From NCBI GenBank assembly GCA_025965975.1, contig JAOPVX010000437.1, positions 1-38,912 on the forward strand: a DNA stretch of 38,912 bases, in the 5' to 3' direction. Each line of letters starts with the position of its first letter. The stretch's first letter is position 1. This DNA comes from Mycobacterium sp. (GTDB lineage: Bacteria > Actinomycetota > Actinomycetes > Mycobacteriales > Mycobacteriaceae). Below the pieces are notes generated by a model, which did no database searches, was not told the DNA's origin, and was given only the letters and a program-made list of their open reading frames with translations. The position numbers were made by a program, and so were the translations under genes. Shown piece after piece: positions 8,950 to 17,808 of the stretch.

Positions 8950-10320
8950 CGCTCGTCTCATTTCTGGAGAGATATTGTCGAGGCCTTCTAGTTTCAGGCG
9001 ACCTCCGATGCTGTGTTTGAGTGCTCGGCGTCTGATGTGTCGGGTGTGATGTCGACGGGTCGTTCGAGCAGCTTGCCCTTGTGGAACACGGCGCCGGCAC
9101 GGACGAGGGCGACCAGGTGTGGCGCGTTGACCGCACGCCAGCGGGCTTGGGCGGCGTCGATCAGCTTGTAGGCCATGGCAATCCCCGCGGCGCGTGAGCC
9201 GGGCCCCTTGGTGACCTTGGTCCGTAAACGCAAGGTGGCAAAGGTCGATTCCATTGTTATCTTGAGTCGCTCGCCGGTTCGGTGTGCAGACCTGGTACTT
9301 CGCGCGGTAGTCGATGGCGAACGCCTTGATCGCCACTTGGGCCTTGTCGATGTCCCCTCGGCGTTGTATATTTCCCGCATCGCCGCGAGCGCACCCGAAT
9401 GCGCCGACTTCGGCAGTGCGGCAAGAACATTGGCTTGCTTGTGCCACCAACAGCGCTGCTCTCGGGTGTTGGGGAACACCTCGCGCAGCGCCTTCCAGAA
9501 TCCCAGCGCGCCGTCGCCGACTGCCAGCACCGGGGCGGTCATCCCGCGGCGGCGGCAACCGCGCAGCAGATCGGCCCACGACTCCGTGGACTCCCGATAC
9601 CCATCGGTCAACGCGACCAGCTCCTTGCGGCCGTCGGCGCGGACACCGATCATCACCAGCAAGCAGAGTTTCTCCTGCTCGAGGCGAACCTTCAGGTGGT
9701 TGGGCCACAGGTACACGAAGTCGGTGCCCGAGAGGTCTCGCTCCTGAAATGACTTGGCCTCGTCTTGCCACTGCGCGGTCAGCCGGTAATCGAGGCCGCC
9801 GACAGACCCGCCCCCGAGCCGAGGAACTGCTCCAGCGCCGCACCGAAGTCGCCGGTCGACAGGCCGTGCAGGTACAGCAGCGGCAGCACCTCGGTCATCT
9901 GCGGCGACTTGCGCGCCCACGCCGGCAGGATCGCTGAGGAGAACCGTTGCCGTTCACCGGAATCCGGATCGACTCGCTTGTCGTTGATCCGCGGCGCCGT
10001 CACCGTCACGGCCCCCGCCGCAGTCAGTACGTCGCGCTCGTGGTGGTAGCCGTTGCGGACCACCAGCCGGTGACCGTTCTCGTCGACCTGGTCGGCGAAC
10101 TGGTCGAAGTAGGTGGCGACCTCGGCATGCAACGCCGCCGCCAACATCTGGCGGGCACCGTCACGAACGATCTCATCCAGCAACGACCCACCCGCCGTGC
10201 CGTTGTCGTTGGATGATTCCTGGTCATGAACTACCGTGAGCATGGGCGTACCTTCCCGAACCAGCGCGTCAACGCCGGCTCGTGATCAGACCTACTAGGA
10301 CTTTCAGATCATTCCCGGGA
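8950..10320 (-). mobile_element. degenerate IS256-family element, copy 2
   Basis: Second IS256-family element, inverted relative to copy 1 and clearly diverged from it, so the two are relatives and not recent duplicates. The leader before the start codon (GCGCTGGTTCGGGAAGGTACGCCC on the minus strand) matches copy 1. The right end is estimated near 8950 from GGCCTCGACAATATCTCTCC. The left end is near 10320, about 40 nt from the 3' end of the group II intron. Confidence 0.6.
8994..10243 (-). pseudogene. IS256-family transposase, several lesions
   Basis: The transposase reads in pieces. The N-terminal 154 codons run from 10243 to about 9783, where one C is lost in the SITRLTAQW region. A second frame carries FVYLWPNHLKVRLEQ to the GDGALGFW Asp and on to IYNAEG. 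A short third-frame segment (DIDKAQVAIKAFAIDY) follows at about 9360-9290. After a deletion of the helical region, frame two resumes at MESTFATLRLR. The first catalytic Asp is gone (WPNHLKV where VDGIHLKV-like sequence is expected). It is therefore inactive, but it keeps the 20-residue stretch that copy 1 has lost. Confidence 0.85.
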
Positions 10321-10356
10321 AGGTGCGCCCACTCACGTCACCTCGCCGAGAGCCAT

Positions 10357-10432
10357 GTCGGGTAGGACCGCCGCATTGCTGCGGCGGTCCCCCCTCAGAA
10401 CCGTACGTGCCAGTCATCCCGGCATACGGCTC
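10357..10432 (-). ncRNA. group II intron domains V and VI
   Basis: Domain V is the 35-nt catalytic hairpin: GAGCCGTATGC pairs with GCACGTACGGTTC across a short GATGA loop region. Domain VI is a ten-base-pair helix, GGACCGCCGC with GCGGCGGTCC around an AGCAAT loop. The branch-point adenosine is expected near TACCCGAC at the 3' end. These are the most conserved parts of the ribozyme and fix the 3' splice site at 10357. Confidence 0.8.
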
Positions 10433-12233
10433 AAGCAAGCCCCGAGGACGTTGGGAGAACTGCGGCATCCGTTGGGCTCCTGCGCATCCGAGCCCGAAGG
10501 CTGCGATGGCAGGAAGCGTGTACCAGGTGAGGTTCGTCCGACCGGGCCGCCCTTCCGTAGTGGGTGAGATAGTCAGCGGCGATAGCTCGCTTGACAACTC
10601 CCAACCACCACCGTTCCCATCCGGAGGGCGACTGTGGGGGTTGATCGGCGGTCAACACATGGTCGCCGCACAGCGGGCAGCGGCCGTCCTGCTTGGCGAG
10701 CAGGCGCAGGTTGTAGCTGTCCAGTGCGGGTTTGACCTTGCGTCGCCGTTCGACCCAGTAGCGGGTCAGGTCCGGGTCGTCGGGAGACGCCCGGCCCGTG
10801 ACCAGCGTGTGTCGGACGATGGGAGTCCAGGCGAATTTGACCAGACACGCGATGTTTTCGCGACGATCACCCAGCGAGCGGTCGGGGTCGCCGAACACCC
10901 ACTGATCGTTCCTGAACTTGTTGAACCGGCCCCAGTAGCGGCGGGCGATCCACTTTTTCGGCTTCTTCGGATGCGTTCGGCGTGCCCACCCAGCGGTGAG
11001 CTGCCACATATAGTGGTCCAGTGAGCTGAAAACCTTGCTGGACACCGCACCTCGATAGTAGGCAGACCACCCCCGGATAATTGGGTTCATCCGGGCGATC
11101 ACCGCCCTGGCGTTGGAGCCGCGCAACCTGCGCATCTCCTCGGCCAACCGTTTGCGGATACGCTCGACCGCCTCCGGGCTCGGCTTGATCAACAACTTGC
11201 CTGGCCGTCTACCGTGACGGTAGCGGCGGACGTTGAATCCGAGGAAGTCGAAGCCCTCTTCGAGGTGGACGATGTTCGTCTTGACCTCGTTGAAGACCAG
11301 GCCCCTCGGAGCCAGCCACCGGGCAAGCTGCGCCTTGACGTGTTCAGCCTGCTCCCGGGAATGGCAGCAGGCGACCATATCGTCGGCGTATCTCACCAGA
11401 ACCGGGGTGCCCGCTATCGCCGCACCGGCGTAAACACCGGTCGAACTGCGGTAACACACTCCCGCGGCCTCCTCCAGACCATGCAGCGCCACGTTCATCA
11501 ACAGCGGACTGATCACACCGCCTTGGGGAGAACCCTCCTCGGTCGGTGCAAACCCGCGGTTCTCAATCACCCCGGCGTTGAGCCACTTCCGGACCATTTC
11601 CCTGGCGGGGAACGATCCGAGCTTGTCGAGTAACCGAGGATGGTCGATTCTGTCGAACGCAGCCGACAAATCGGCATCCAGAATCCACACCCGTTGGGCT
11701 CGTGGCCCTTTGAGCGTGAGGAACAATGACTGGATCGCATCGGCACAGCCGCGGCCCGGACGAAACCCGTAGGAACGGGCCTCGAACCGAGCCTCCCACT
11801 CGGGCTCCAACGCGTTGCGGACCCGCCCTTGATGACAGCGATCCATCACCACGGGGATACCGAGCGGACGCGGATTTCCGTTGGCCTTCGGAATGTACAC
11901 ACGCCGAACCGGCAAGGGCTCCCACGACGACCGCGAATCATGCACCCGCACCGCCATGTTCGCTCTCGCCTCGGGCGACAGGGCAACCTCCCCATCGATC
12001 CCGGCCGTTCGACGCCCAGCATTGCGCTGAGTCACCTGTCGCACACTGACCAACGTGTTCGACCAGGAACCCAGCATCAGTTTCTGCAGCGACCGGACCG
12101 CGGCCCAGTCCTGCTCCCGCGTCGCCTTGAAGATCCTGCGCCGCAACCTCGCTACGTTCTCCTCATGGACGCGCCAATCCACGACGCTCCAATCGAAAAC
12201 GCCCTCCGGTCCGTTCACCTCAACGGTGTCCAA
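10431..12233 (-). CDS. ltrA: group II intron reverse transcriptase/maturase with HNH endonuclease domain
   Basis: A 600-residue intron-encoded protein. The reverse transcriptase fingers/palm lie about residues 60-330, with the catalytic YADD motif (LVRYADDMVACC). The maturase X domain follows (IIRGWSAYYRGAVSSKVFSSLDHYMW). The C-terminal HNH nuclease has CPLCGDHVL and a LVHASCHRSL block. The stop codon TGA (10433-10431) overlaps the first bases of intron domain V, so there is no spacer between ORF and DV. It would bind its own intron RNA for splicing and reverse-transcribe it at a DNA target. The start is TTG at 12233 or GTG at 12218. The frame has no lesion. Confidence 0.92.
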   Translation of the reverse strand: MDTVEVNGPEGVFDWSVVDWRVHEENVARLRRRIFKATREQDWAAVRSLQKLMLGSWSNTLVSVRQVTQRNAGRRTAGIDGEVALSPEARANMAVRVHDSRSSWEPLPVRRVYIPKANGNPRPLGIPVVMDRCHQGRVRNALEPEWEARFEARSYGFRPGRGCADAIQSLFLTLKGPRAQRVWILDADLSAAFDRIDHPRLLDKLGSFPAREMVRKWLNAGVIENRGFAPTEEGSPQGGVISPLLMNVALHGLEEAAGVCYRSSTGVYAGAAIAGTPVLVRYADDMVACCHSREQAEHVKAQLARWLAPRGLVFNEVKTNIVHLEEGFDFLGFNVRRYRHGRRPGKLLIKPSPEAVERIRKRLAEEMRRLRGSNARAVIARMNPIIRGWSAYYRGAVSSKVFSSLDHYMWQLTAGWARRTHPKKPKKWIARRYWGRFNKFRNDQWVFGDPDRSLGDRRENIACLVKFAWTPIVRHTLVTGRASPDDPDLTRYWVERRRKVKPALDSYNLRLLAKQDGRCPLCGDHVLTADQPPQSPSGWERWWLGVVKRAIAADYLTHYGRAARSDEPHLVHASCHRSLRARMRRSPTDAAVLPTSSGLA

Positions 12234-12971
12234 CTTGCCCTTCCGGTTCGCAAGGCCCTCGGCCTCGGCATTTCAAAGGCTCACCTGCCCACGTCAGCGC
12301 CCCTTCGAGCCCAGCGACCACCGCTGGTATCCGACCGGTTCCCCATGATCGCCGCCCAGGAGGAGCGGCGGAATCACGACCACAAGTCCCGTCGCCTTTC
12401 GACCATCGGCATTCGCTTCTTGAGCATCCTGTTCCCGCCAAGGGATTCCGCCCCTCTCACGATCGGCCTACCGGCCCGAAGGCCGGACCCGACGGGGTTT
12501 CCACGTTCCACGCACACGAGATACGACCGGGGAGGGCGCCCTCTATACCCCGAGACCAGCGGTGTTCGCACGACCGGCCTGTGGCCTCCGGTCGCCGCTT
12601 GCCGCCACTGCCAGCGGCCAGGTCCTATCACCCGGGTTCTCGACCCGCCTTCCCGGGCTTCAAATAACGAGGCGTCATCAAGGGTTCATTCGCATTCGCC
12701 CGTCCGGTCTTCCCCTTGCCCGGTTGCTCCCCGGACGGAACGGGGGTCCTTGGGCTTCTTCCCTGAGCTTCGCACCCCCACGGGCAGGACCCATCGGCGC
12801 ACGTCAGGGCGGGGATCGGTCACGAACACCAACCGAGAACTACGTGACCGGCATCGCCGACCTCCAATCCACGAGCTCACTCACATGCGCGACATCGCGT
12901 CGCACCCACAGATTCTGATCATTGCTCCGAGATGGATATAAATCGGCAGTGCCGTCGGTGTCGGAACGTCC

Positions 12972-13003
12972 TTTACCTACCATCGCTAGCGATGGTAGGT
13001 AAA
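12972..13003. repeat. perfect 32-bp palindrome, candidate orphan operator
   Basis: The half TTTACCTACCATCGCT is followed directly by its exact reverse complement, with no spacer. Length and symmetry resemble large TetR/AcrR-type operators rather than a terminator: there is no loop and no T-run. It lies 67 nt upstream of the intron 5' splice site and about 126 nt past the prolyl oligopeptidase stop. No regulator gene adjoins it. Confidence 0.75.
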
Positions 13004-13038
13004 TGCCAAGTCCTGCGGGCCAAGCCGAACGGATCCCG

Positions 13039-13152
13039 ATGGACCGATACGACGAGACGGAATATGCGCGGTTACCGGTAATGGTGATTCCCGGCAGGTG
13101 GGCTTGTCACGTCGAGTGTCCCGCGGTGCTATTGAAAGAGCGTTTGGAGTAA
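13039..13152 (+). other. possible small ORF, similar to a frame at 15370-15411
   Basis: An ATG-started frame of 37 codons begins MDRYDETEYARLPVM, just after the 32-bp palindrome. It overlaps the end of the prolyl oligopeptidase gene on the other strand by 24 nt. A frame on the other side of that gene, at 15370-15411, reads DEYDEFEYGGLPVK, similar at both DNA and peptide level. The two may be fragments of one repeated or once-coding segment. No clear ribosome binding site is seen and no function is proposed. Confidence 0.25.
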
Positions 13153-15129
13153 GAACTCGTATATCACCGCGTTTTCGAAGGCGGCTTGGGCATTGTTCGA
13201 GACCCCGGCGTGGCCGCCTTCGGTGTTTTCGTAGTACTGGACCCGATGGCCTGCCGCTTCCAGCGCTGCCGCCATCTTGCGCGCATGACCCGGATGCACC
13301 CGATCATCGTTGGTAGAGGTGGTGATCAGCACCGGCGGATAGTCGCGGTCGGCGCGGATGTTGTGGTACGGGGAGTACTCCTTGATGAATTCCCAGTCGG
13401 CCGGGTCGTCCGGGTTGCCGTATTCGGCGATGAAACCCGCACCGGCGCCCAGCGCGGGAAAGCGGCGCATGTCCAGTAACGGCTGGAGGCACACCAGCGC
13501 CCCGAAAAGCTCGGGGTACTGCGTGAGCATGACACCCATCAGCAGGCCTCCGGCGCTGGCCCCGCAGGCGCCGAGCTGTGCGGCGGTCGTGACACCGCGG
13601 TCGATGAGGTCGGTGGCCACGGCGGCGAAGTCCTCGGTGACCTTGTGCCTGCCGGCTTGAATGGATTGCAGATACCAGTCCGGCCCGTACTCGGCTCCGC
13701 CCCTGGTATTGGCCTGCGCGTAGCTGCCGCCGCGGGCCAGCCACAGCCGCCCGGAGACGCTGAGGTAGCCGGGCAGTTGCGACTGCGCGAAGCCGCCGTA
13801 GCCGCCGAGCAGGGTCGGGCCCGGCCCCGTCGAATCCCGGTGTGCCACCAGGAAATACGGTATGCGGGTGCCGTCGGCAGACGGTGTGAAGTGTTGGCTG
13901 ACCAGCAGATCGTCGGCGTCGAAGCGGGCCGGCGACGATTTAATCTCCCGCACCGGTCCGCCGGCGTGGCCGTGCAACAGCCGCGGGGGTTGATCGAAAC
14001 CGGCTGAGACGAGAAAGATTTCGTTGCTGTAGTCGTCGACTCCGTCGATCCCCGTGACGGTGTTGTCGGGCACCCCGGGGATCGGCTCGGCTTCCCAGGT
14101 GCCCGGCGTGATCACCTCCAGACGGCTGGTCACGTCGCACAAACTGAGAACGACCAGTTGGTCTTTCGTCCACATGCCCCCTTGCGGGAACGTGCGCTCG
14201 TCCGGTTCGAACACGACCCGTAATTCGGCGGTGCCGGCGAGGAATTCGTCGAAATCGGCGGCGAGCAGCGTCCCGGCCTTATAGGGGGTGTCTCCCCGGA
14301 CCCAGCCCGTCGGCAGTGAAATCAACACCCACTGCCGATGTAGGCTCACCGGTGCGTCTGACGGGACATCGATGCGGACCAGTTCCCCATCGCGCAATAC
14401 CAGCATCTCTTTGTGCAGGTTGTCGATGAGGCGGATGAATATCGTGCGCCGGTATCCGGGCGTTCGGTCGACGCCGCCGAACGCCGCCAAGTCGCCACTC
14501 GAACCAGTGAAAACCGTCTCGGCATCGTCGAGGGGCGTGCCGCGCCGCCACCTCTTGACGACCAGCGGAAACCCTGCCGCCGACATCGACCCCTCACCGA
14601 AGTCGGTGCCCACCAGCACCGTGTTCTCATCCTCCCAACTGATGTCGCTCTTGGCCTCCGCCAGGTTGAACCCATCGGCGACGAACTCCCGTGTAACCAT
14701 GTCGAATTCACGCACCACCGCCGCGTCCGAACCGCCAAGCGACAGACTGATCAGCGCGCGGGTGTACTCCGGCTCGATAACGTCGGCGCCAGCCCACACC
14801 CAGTTCTCATCCTCGGCAGCGGCCAGGGCATCGACGTCCAGGACGACGTCCCAGTTCGGTGAGTCTTTGCGATATTCGTCCAGGGTCGTGCGCCGCCACA
14901 CCCCCCGGCGGTGCTCGGCGTCGGTCCAGAAGTTGTACAGATACTCCCCGCGACGCTTCACCGAGGGAATGCGGTCATCGGAGTCGACCACCTCCAGCGC
15001 CTCGGCGCGCATCCGCTCGAACCGCTCACCGCACAACTCGGCAAGCGTCGCCTTGTTGCGCTGCCCCACCCAGTCCAGGGCCTGCTCGCCGTCGATAACC
15101 TCGAGCCACAAGTATGGGTCATCGCCCAT
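13129..15129 (-). CDS. S9 family prolyl oligopeptidase
   Basis: A 666-residue serine peptidase with the N-terminal beta-propeller (DDPYLWLEVIDGEQALDWVGQRN is the usual opening) and a C-terminal alpha/beta-hydrolase domain. The catalytic triad is readable: Ser about 525 in GASAGG, Asp about 608-609 in STNDDRVHP, and His about 640 in EGGHAG. Such enzymes cut small peptides after proline in the cytosol; no signal peptide is seen. I chose ATG at 15129 because GGGGG lies about 10 nt upstream and the family motif starts there. The frame is open 76 codons further upstream, but without domain content. Closest in kind to mycobacterial Rv0457c-type peptidases. Confidence 0.9.
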   Translation of the reverse strand: MGDDPYLWLEVIDGEQALDWVGQRNKATLAELCGERFERMRAEALEVVDSDDRIPSVKRRGEYLYNFWTDAEHRRGVWRRTTLDEYRKDSPNWDVVLDVDALAAAEDENWVWAGADVIEPEYTRALISLSLGGSDAAVVREFDMVTREFVADGFNLAEAKSDISWEDENTVLVGTDFGEGSMSAAGFPLVVKRWRRGTPLDDAETVFTGSSGDLAAFGGVDRTPGYRRTIFIRLIDNLHKEMLVLRDGELVRIDVPSDAPVSLHRQWVLISLPTGWVRGDTPYKAGTLLAADFDEFLAGTAELRVVFEPDERTFPQGGMWTKDQLVVLSLCDVTSRLEVITPGTWEAEPIPGVPDNTVTGIDGVDDYSNEIFLVSAGFDQPPRLLHGHAGGPVREIKSSPARFDADDLLVSQHFTPSADGTRIPYFLVAHRDSTGPGPTLLGGYGGFAQSQLPGYLSVSGRLWLARGGSYAQANTRGGAEYGPDWYLQSIQAGRHKVTEDFAAVATDLIDRGVTTAAQLGACGASAGGLLMGVMLTQYPELFGALVCLQPLLDMRRFPALGAGAGFIAEYGNPDDPADWEFIKEYSPYHNIRADRDYPPVLITTSTNDDRVHPGHARKMAAALEAAGHRVQYYENTEGGHAGVSNNAQAAFENAVIYEFLLQTLFQ

Positions 15130-15882
15130 AACAGCAGTCCCCCTATGTGATACCGCAACAACAACCCCTGCCTCGCTGCCGGGCATAACGCGTGTATCCG
15201 TCGGCACGCCAAGCTTGCCGCCGCTCTCGGGCAATGCCAGTATGGGCCGTCGTTCCCACCGGCGAGGCGGATTGGTCCACACGCCGATGTCCGTCCCGAT
15301 CGACCTACTGCGGTCCAATCGCACGGAGACAGCTTCACCGCCGCCCGCGTCGCTCAAAGTTCAGTGTTCAGAGGACGAATACGACGAATTCGAATACGGC
15401 GGGTTGCCGGTAAAAGCCGGTAATAGTACGCATCAGAGGGTCGGCCCCAGGCGCTCCCGTTGAGACCCCACGGTAAAAGGGCGATCTCTTTCCTGAAGTC
15501 CACCTGCCGAAGATCATTAAGTGCCTGCCAACGACGAAACACGATGTGCCCGGCCCCGGCCCCCGGATCAGGGTGCGTGCAGCGACCTTTACGTGAGACA
15601 GGATCTGATCACCCTCGTTTCTCTAGTTTTGATACTCGCAGACACCCGACCGAGCGCACCCTCGTAGAGGCGCGTCTCGCGAGCGCGTGCTTCAGGTCGT
15701 TTCGTAGTGCACGGGCCGATTACAGGGCGGGCACCGTCGCTGCTGTGTTCGGCGTCCGCGCCACGCCTTCGCGAAGCTGCCACCGGCATCACGTCATTAG
15801 CCGATAGGACGAGGATTGCCGCGCGGATATCGGAGCCGTCGGCGGCGCGATAACAGATACGCGTTCAAACACGGATCACAAC
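15130..15882. other. intergenic region upstream of the cyclase
   Basis: About 750 nt between the divergent prolyl oligopeptidase and cyclase genes. It contains the segment at 15370-15411 that resembles 13037-13078. Other open frames here have no recognisable domain or ribosome binding site. It presumably holds the promoters of both genes, but no box stands out. Confidence 0.45.
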
Positions 15883-15988
15883 GTGACTAGCCGTTTTAGT
15901 CTCCGGGGCATGGATCGCATCTGGCAGTGGGCGTGGGATCGGTACGGAGCGAGGTACTCGTGGGCCACTCTGCGCGGTCACGTTCCTC

Positions 15989-17443
15989 GTGATGCTGCCG
16001 ATCTACCTCGTTGCGTCCTTTCTCGTTGTCGCTTTCGAGAAGTCCGGTCAGTACGTCGACGCGGGTGCCGTCACTGTTGTCGCAGTACCGGTGCTGGTGT
16101 ACGTGATGGTTCTTCCCGGCATAGGCCGGATCCGCCTCGCGGAGCAGTGGGCGGCCGGCCACGAGGTGGACCGGGCGAGCGCATTGGACGCCACCTACGT
16201 CTGGGCTCGGGGGGCGGCTACCCGAGCGGTAGGGGGCAACGCTGTTGGGGCCGCCCTGCTATTGATCGTTGTCGGTGTGATCGCTGGGGCGAGCGGGCCG
16301 CGGCTGGTCCAGTACGGGATCCTGGGCGCTGCCATCGGAGCTGCAAACCAGCTGGTCGCTATTCACAGTTTGGTGGGAGCAGCGCTGCGGCCAGTCAGGG
16401 TCGCCATCGCCGAGGACACCGGGATCGGTGACTCCCTTCCCCGTTCTCGCCCGACTTTTGCCGCGTGGTCGAACGTGTCGATGCTCGCTGCCGTGTTCGT
16501 CTTCGCCGTCGCGGGCGCGATGCTGGCGGCCGTTTTGGATCGGGCCAGTGAGGTCCCCGTGCTCTGCGTCGGGATCGGCTGTGCGTTGATGCTTGCCTTC
16601 GCGGTGCCGATCACCGTCGGCCTCGCGAACTCTCCTTCCCTGCGACCCATTCGCGATCTCGCCGAAGGAACCCAACGTGTTGCGGCCGGCGACTATAGCC
16701 AGCGCCTGCCGGTGGTGCAGGACGATGGCCTGGGCGCGCTGGCGGCGTCGTTTAACCGCATGCAGGCCGGTTTGGCTGAGCGGCAACGACTTCAGGCGGC
16801 GTTCGGCACCTATGTCGACCCGGCTCTGGCGGCGCGGCTGCTTGAGCAGGGTGACGATGTGTTCACCGGCGAGCGCCGCGAGGTAACGGTGATGTTCGTC
16901 GATGTTCGCGATTTCACCCCGTTCGCCGAGGCCAACACCGCCGAGGACACCGTCGCGCGCCTCAATGCGTTGTTCGAGATTGTCGTGCCTGCCGTCGTCG
17001 ATGCCGGTGGGCACGTCAACAAGTTCCTCGGAGACGGCGCTCTGGCCGTCTTCGGTGCCCCGAACGACCTCGCGGATCATGCCGACGCCGCGGTGAGCGC
17101 CGCGGTTCTGATTCACCGCCTGGTCGCCGAGCGATTCGGCGGGGCGCTTCGGATCGGCATAGGACTCAACACCGGCGTGGTGATCGCCGGAACCATCGGC
17201 GGCGCAGGCAAGCTCGAGTTCACCCTGATCGGTGACACCGTCAACGTGGCAGCCCGCGTCGAGCAACTCACCAAAACCACCGGCGACACGATCCTCCTCA
17301 CCCAGCAGTGCGTCGAGGCCCTGGCGTCTCAACCACCTGGACTCATCGACCGCGGATTCCATGCCCTGAAAGGAAAAACAGCCTCCGTGCAGGTTTACGG
17401 CCTCGACCAAGAGACCGACGCGCGGGTTGACCTCACTATCTAA
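15989..17443 (+). CDS. adenylate/guanylate cyclase (class III) with membrane and HAMP domains; N-terminus frameshifted
   Basis: The 484-residue frame starting at GTG 15989 begins inside the first membrane helix (PIYLVASFLVV). It continues through further helices (about residues 24-44, 86-130, 160-184, 190-212), a HAMP linker (about 215-270) and a class III cyclase domain. Catalytic residues are present: metal-binding Asp305 (FVDVRDFT) and Asp349 (LGDGALAVFG), Lys345, and Asp416, Asn419 and Arg423 in IGDTVNVAARVE. A separate frame from GTG 15883 encodes the missing N-terminus (DRIWQWAWDRYGARYSWAT). Adding one base near 15968 would join the two. The product would make cAMP, like Rv1318c-Rv1320c; whether a truncated protein is made is unclear. 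Confidence 0.82.
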   Translation: MMLPIYLVASFLVVAFEKSGQYVDAGAVTVVAVPVLVYVMVLPGIGRIRLAEQWAAGHEVDRASALDATYVWARGAATRAVGGNAVGAALLLIVVGVIAGASGPRLVQYGILGAAIGAANQLVAIHSLVGAALRPVRVAIAEDTGIGDSLPRSRPTFAAWSNVSMLAAVFVFAVAGAMLAAVLDRASEVPVLCVGIGCALMLAFAVPITVGLANSPSLRPIRDLAEGTQRVAAGDYSQRLPVVQDDGLGALAASFNRMQAGLAERQRLQAAFGTYVDPALAARLLEQGDDVFTGERREVTVMFVDVRDFTPFAEANTAEDTVARLNALFEIVVPAVVDAGGHVNKFLGDGALAVFGAPNDLADHADAAVSAAVLIHRLVAERFGGALRIGIGLNTGVVIAGTIGGAGKLEFTLIGDTVNVAARVEQLTKTTGDTILLTQQCVEALASQPPGLIDRGFHALKGKTASVQVYGLDQETDARVDLTI

Positions 17444-17735
17444 GGGGACGTGGATCAAACCTCCGCCGCGATCACCCTCGCGACCCCGATACTTTCACTG
17501 CGGCTTTCGAGAAATCCACAACGTTAGATGCGAGAACAGGGGCACTTCGGCCACGTACCTCATGTAACAGAGGGATCCACCGCCCTCCATAATTCGGCAA
17601 ACGCGCAGTTCAGACCCCATTTTATGACGTGTTGCCGTAACTGACCTGCAGATAAGGGTTGACGGTGACGGGGTCCTCGTCGGTCACACTAGGGGCCAGC
17701 TGAACGGAAAAATGGTGAGGGGCTACGGAACTCGC

Positions 17736-17757
17736 TTGGCCGCTCAGAGGCGGCCAA
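17736..17757. terminator. hairpin between convergent cyclase and protease genes
   Basis: TTGGCCGC-TCAGAG-GCGGCCAA is a perfect 8-bp stem with a 6-nt loop, 52 nt past the protease stop on the minus strand and 293 nt past the cyclase stop on the plus strand. There is no T-run, as is common in mycobacteria. The rest of the 365-nt gap (17444-17808) shows no gene. Confidence 0.45.
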
Positions 17758-17808
17758 CCGGCGCGCGGCAGCGCGCAGTCGGGCAGAGATGAAGGCGCGC
17801 AGTGCGGT

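Larger units (their letters stand above)
10357..12905 (-). mobile_element. group II intron, chloroplast-like (CL) class, apparently complete
   Basis: A retroelement of 2549 nt on the minus strand. The 5' end is the canonical GTGCGAC (12905-12899). Domains I-III fill about 670 nt before the ORF. Domain V (10432-10398) begins GAGCCGTATGCC and ends CGTACGGTTC, the CL-class form. Domain VI (GGACCGCCGC-loop-GCGGCGGTCC) follows, and the intron ends in CTACCCGAC at 10357. The open protein gene and intact ribozyme ends suggest it could still splice. Neither flanking exon shows a recognisable gene: the 5' exon ends AATGATCAGAATCTGTGG and the 3' exon starts ATGGCTCTCGGC. It sits between the IS256 copy 2 left end and a 32-bp palindrome. 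Confidence 0.85.

Noticed and set aside
11829-12941. 370-codon plus-strand frame over the group II intron
   Set aside because: It is antisense to the intron RNA domains and maturase start; composition is low-complexity Pro/Arg/His and no domain is visible.
14288-15463. 391-codon plus-strand frame opposite the prolyl oligopeptidase
   Set aside because: Ser/Thr/Arg-rich antisense frame of a well-supported enzyme; only its last residues (DEYDEFEYGG) were kept as a possible repeat.
16259-17458. 399-codon minus-strand frame opposite the cyclase
   Set aside because: Antisense shadow of the catalytic cyclase domain.
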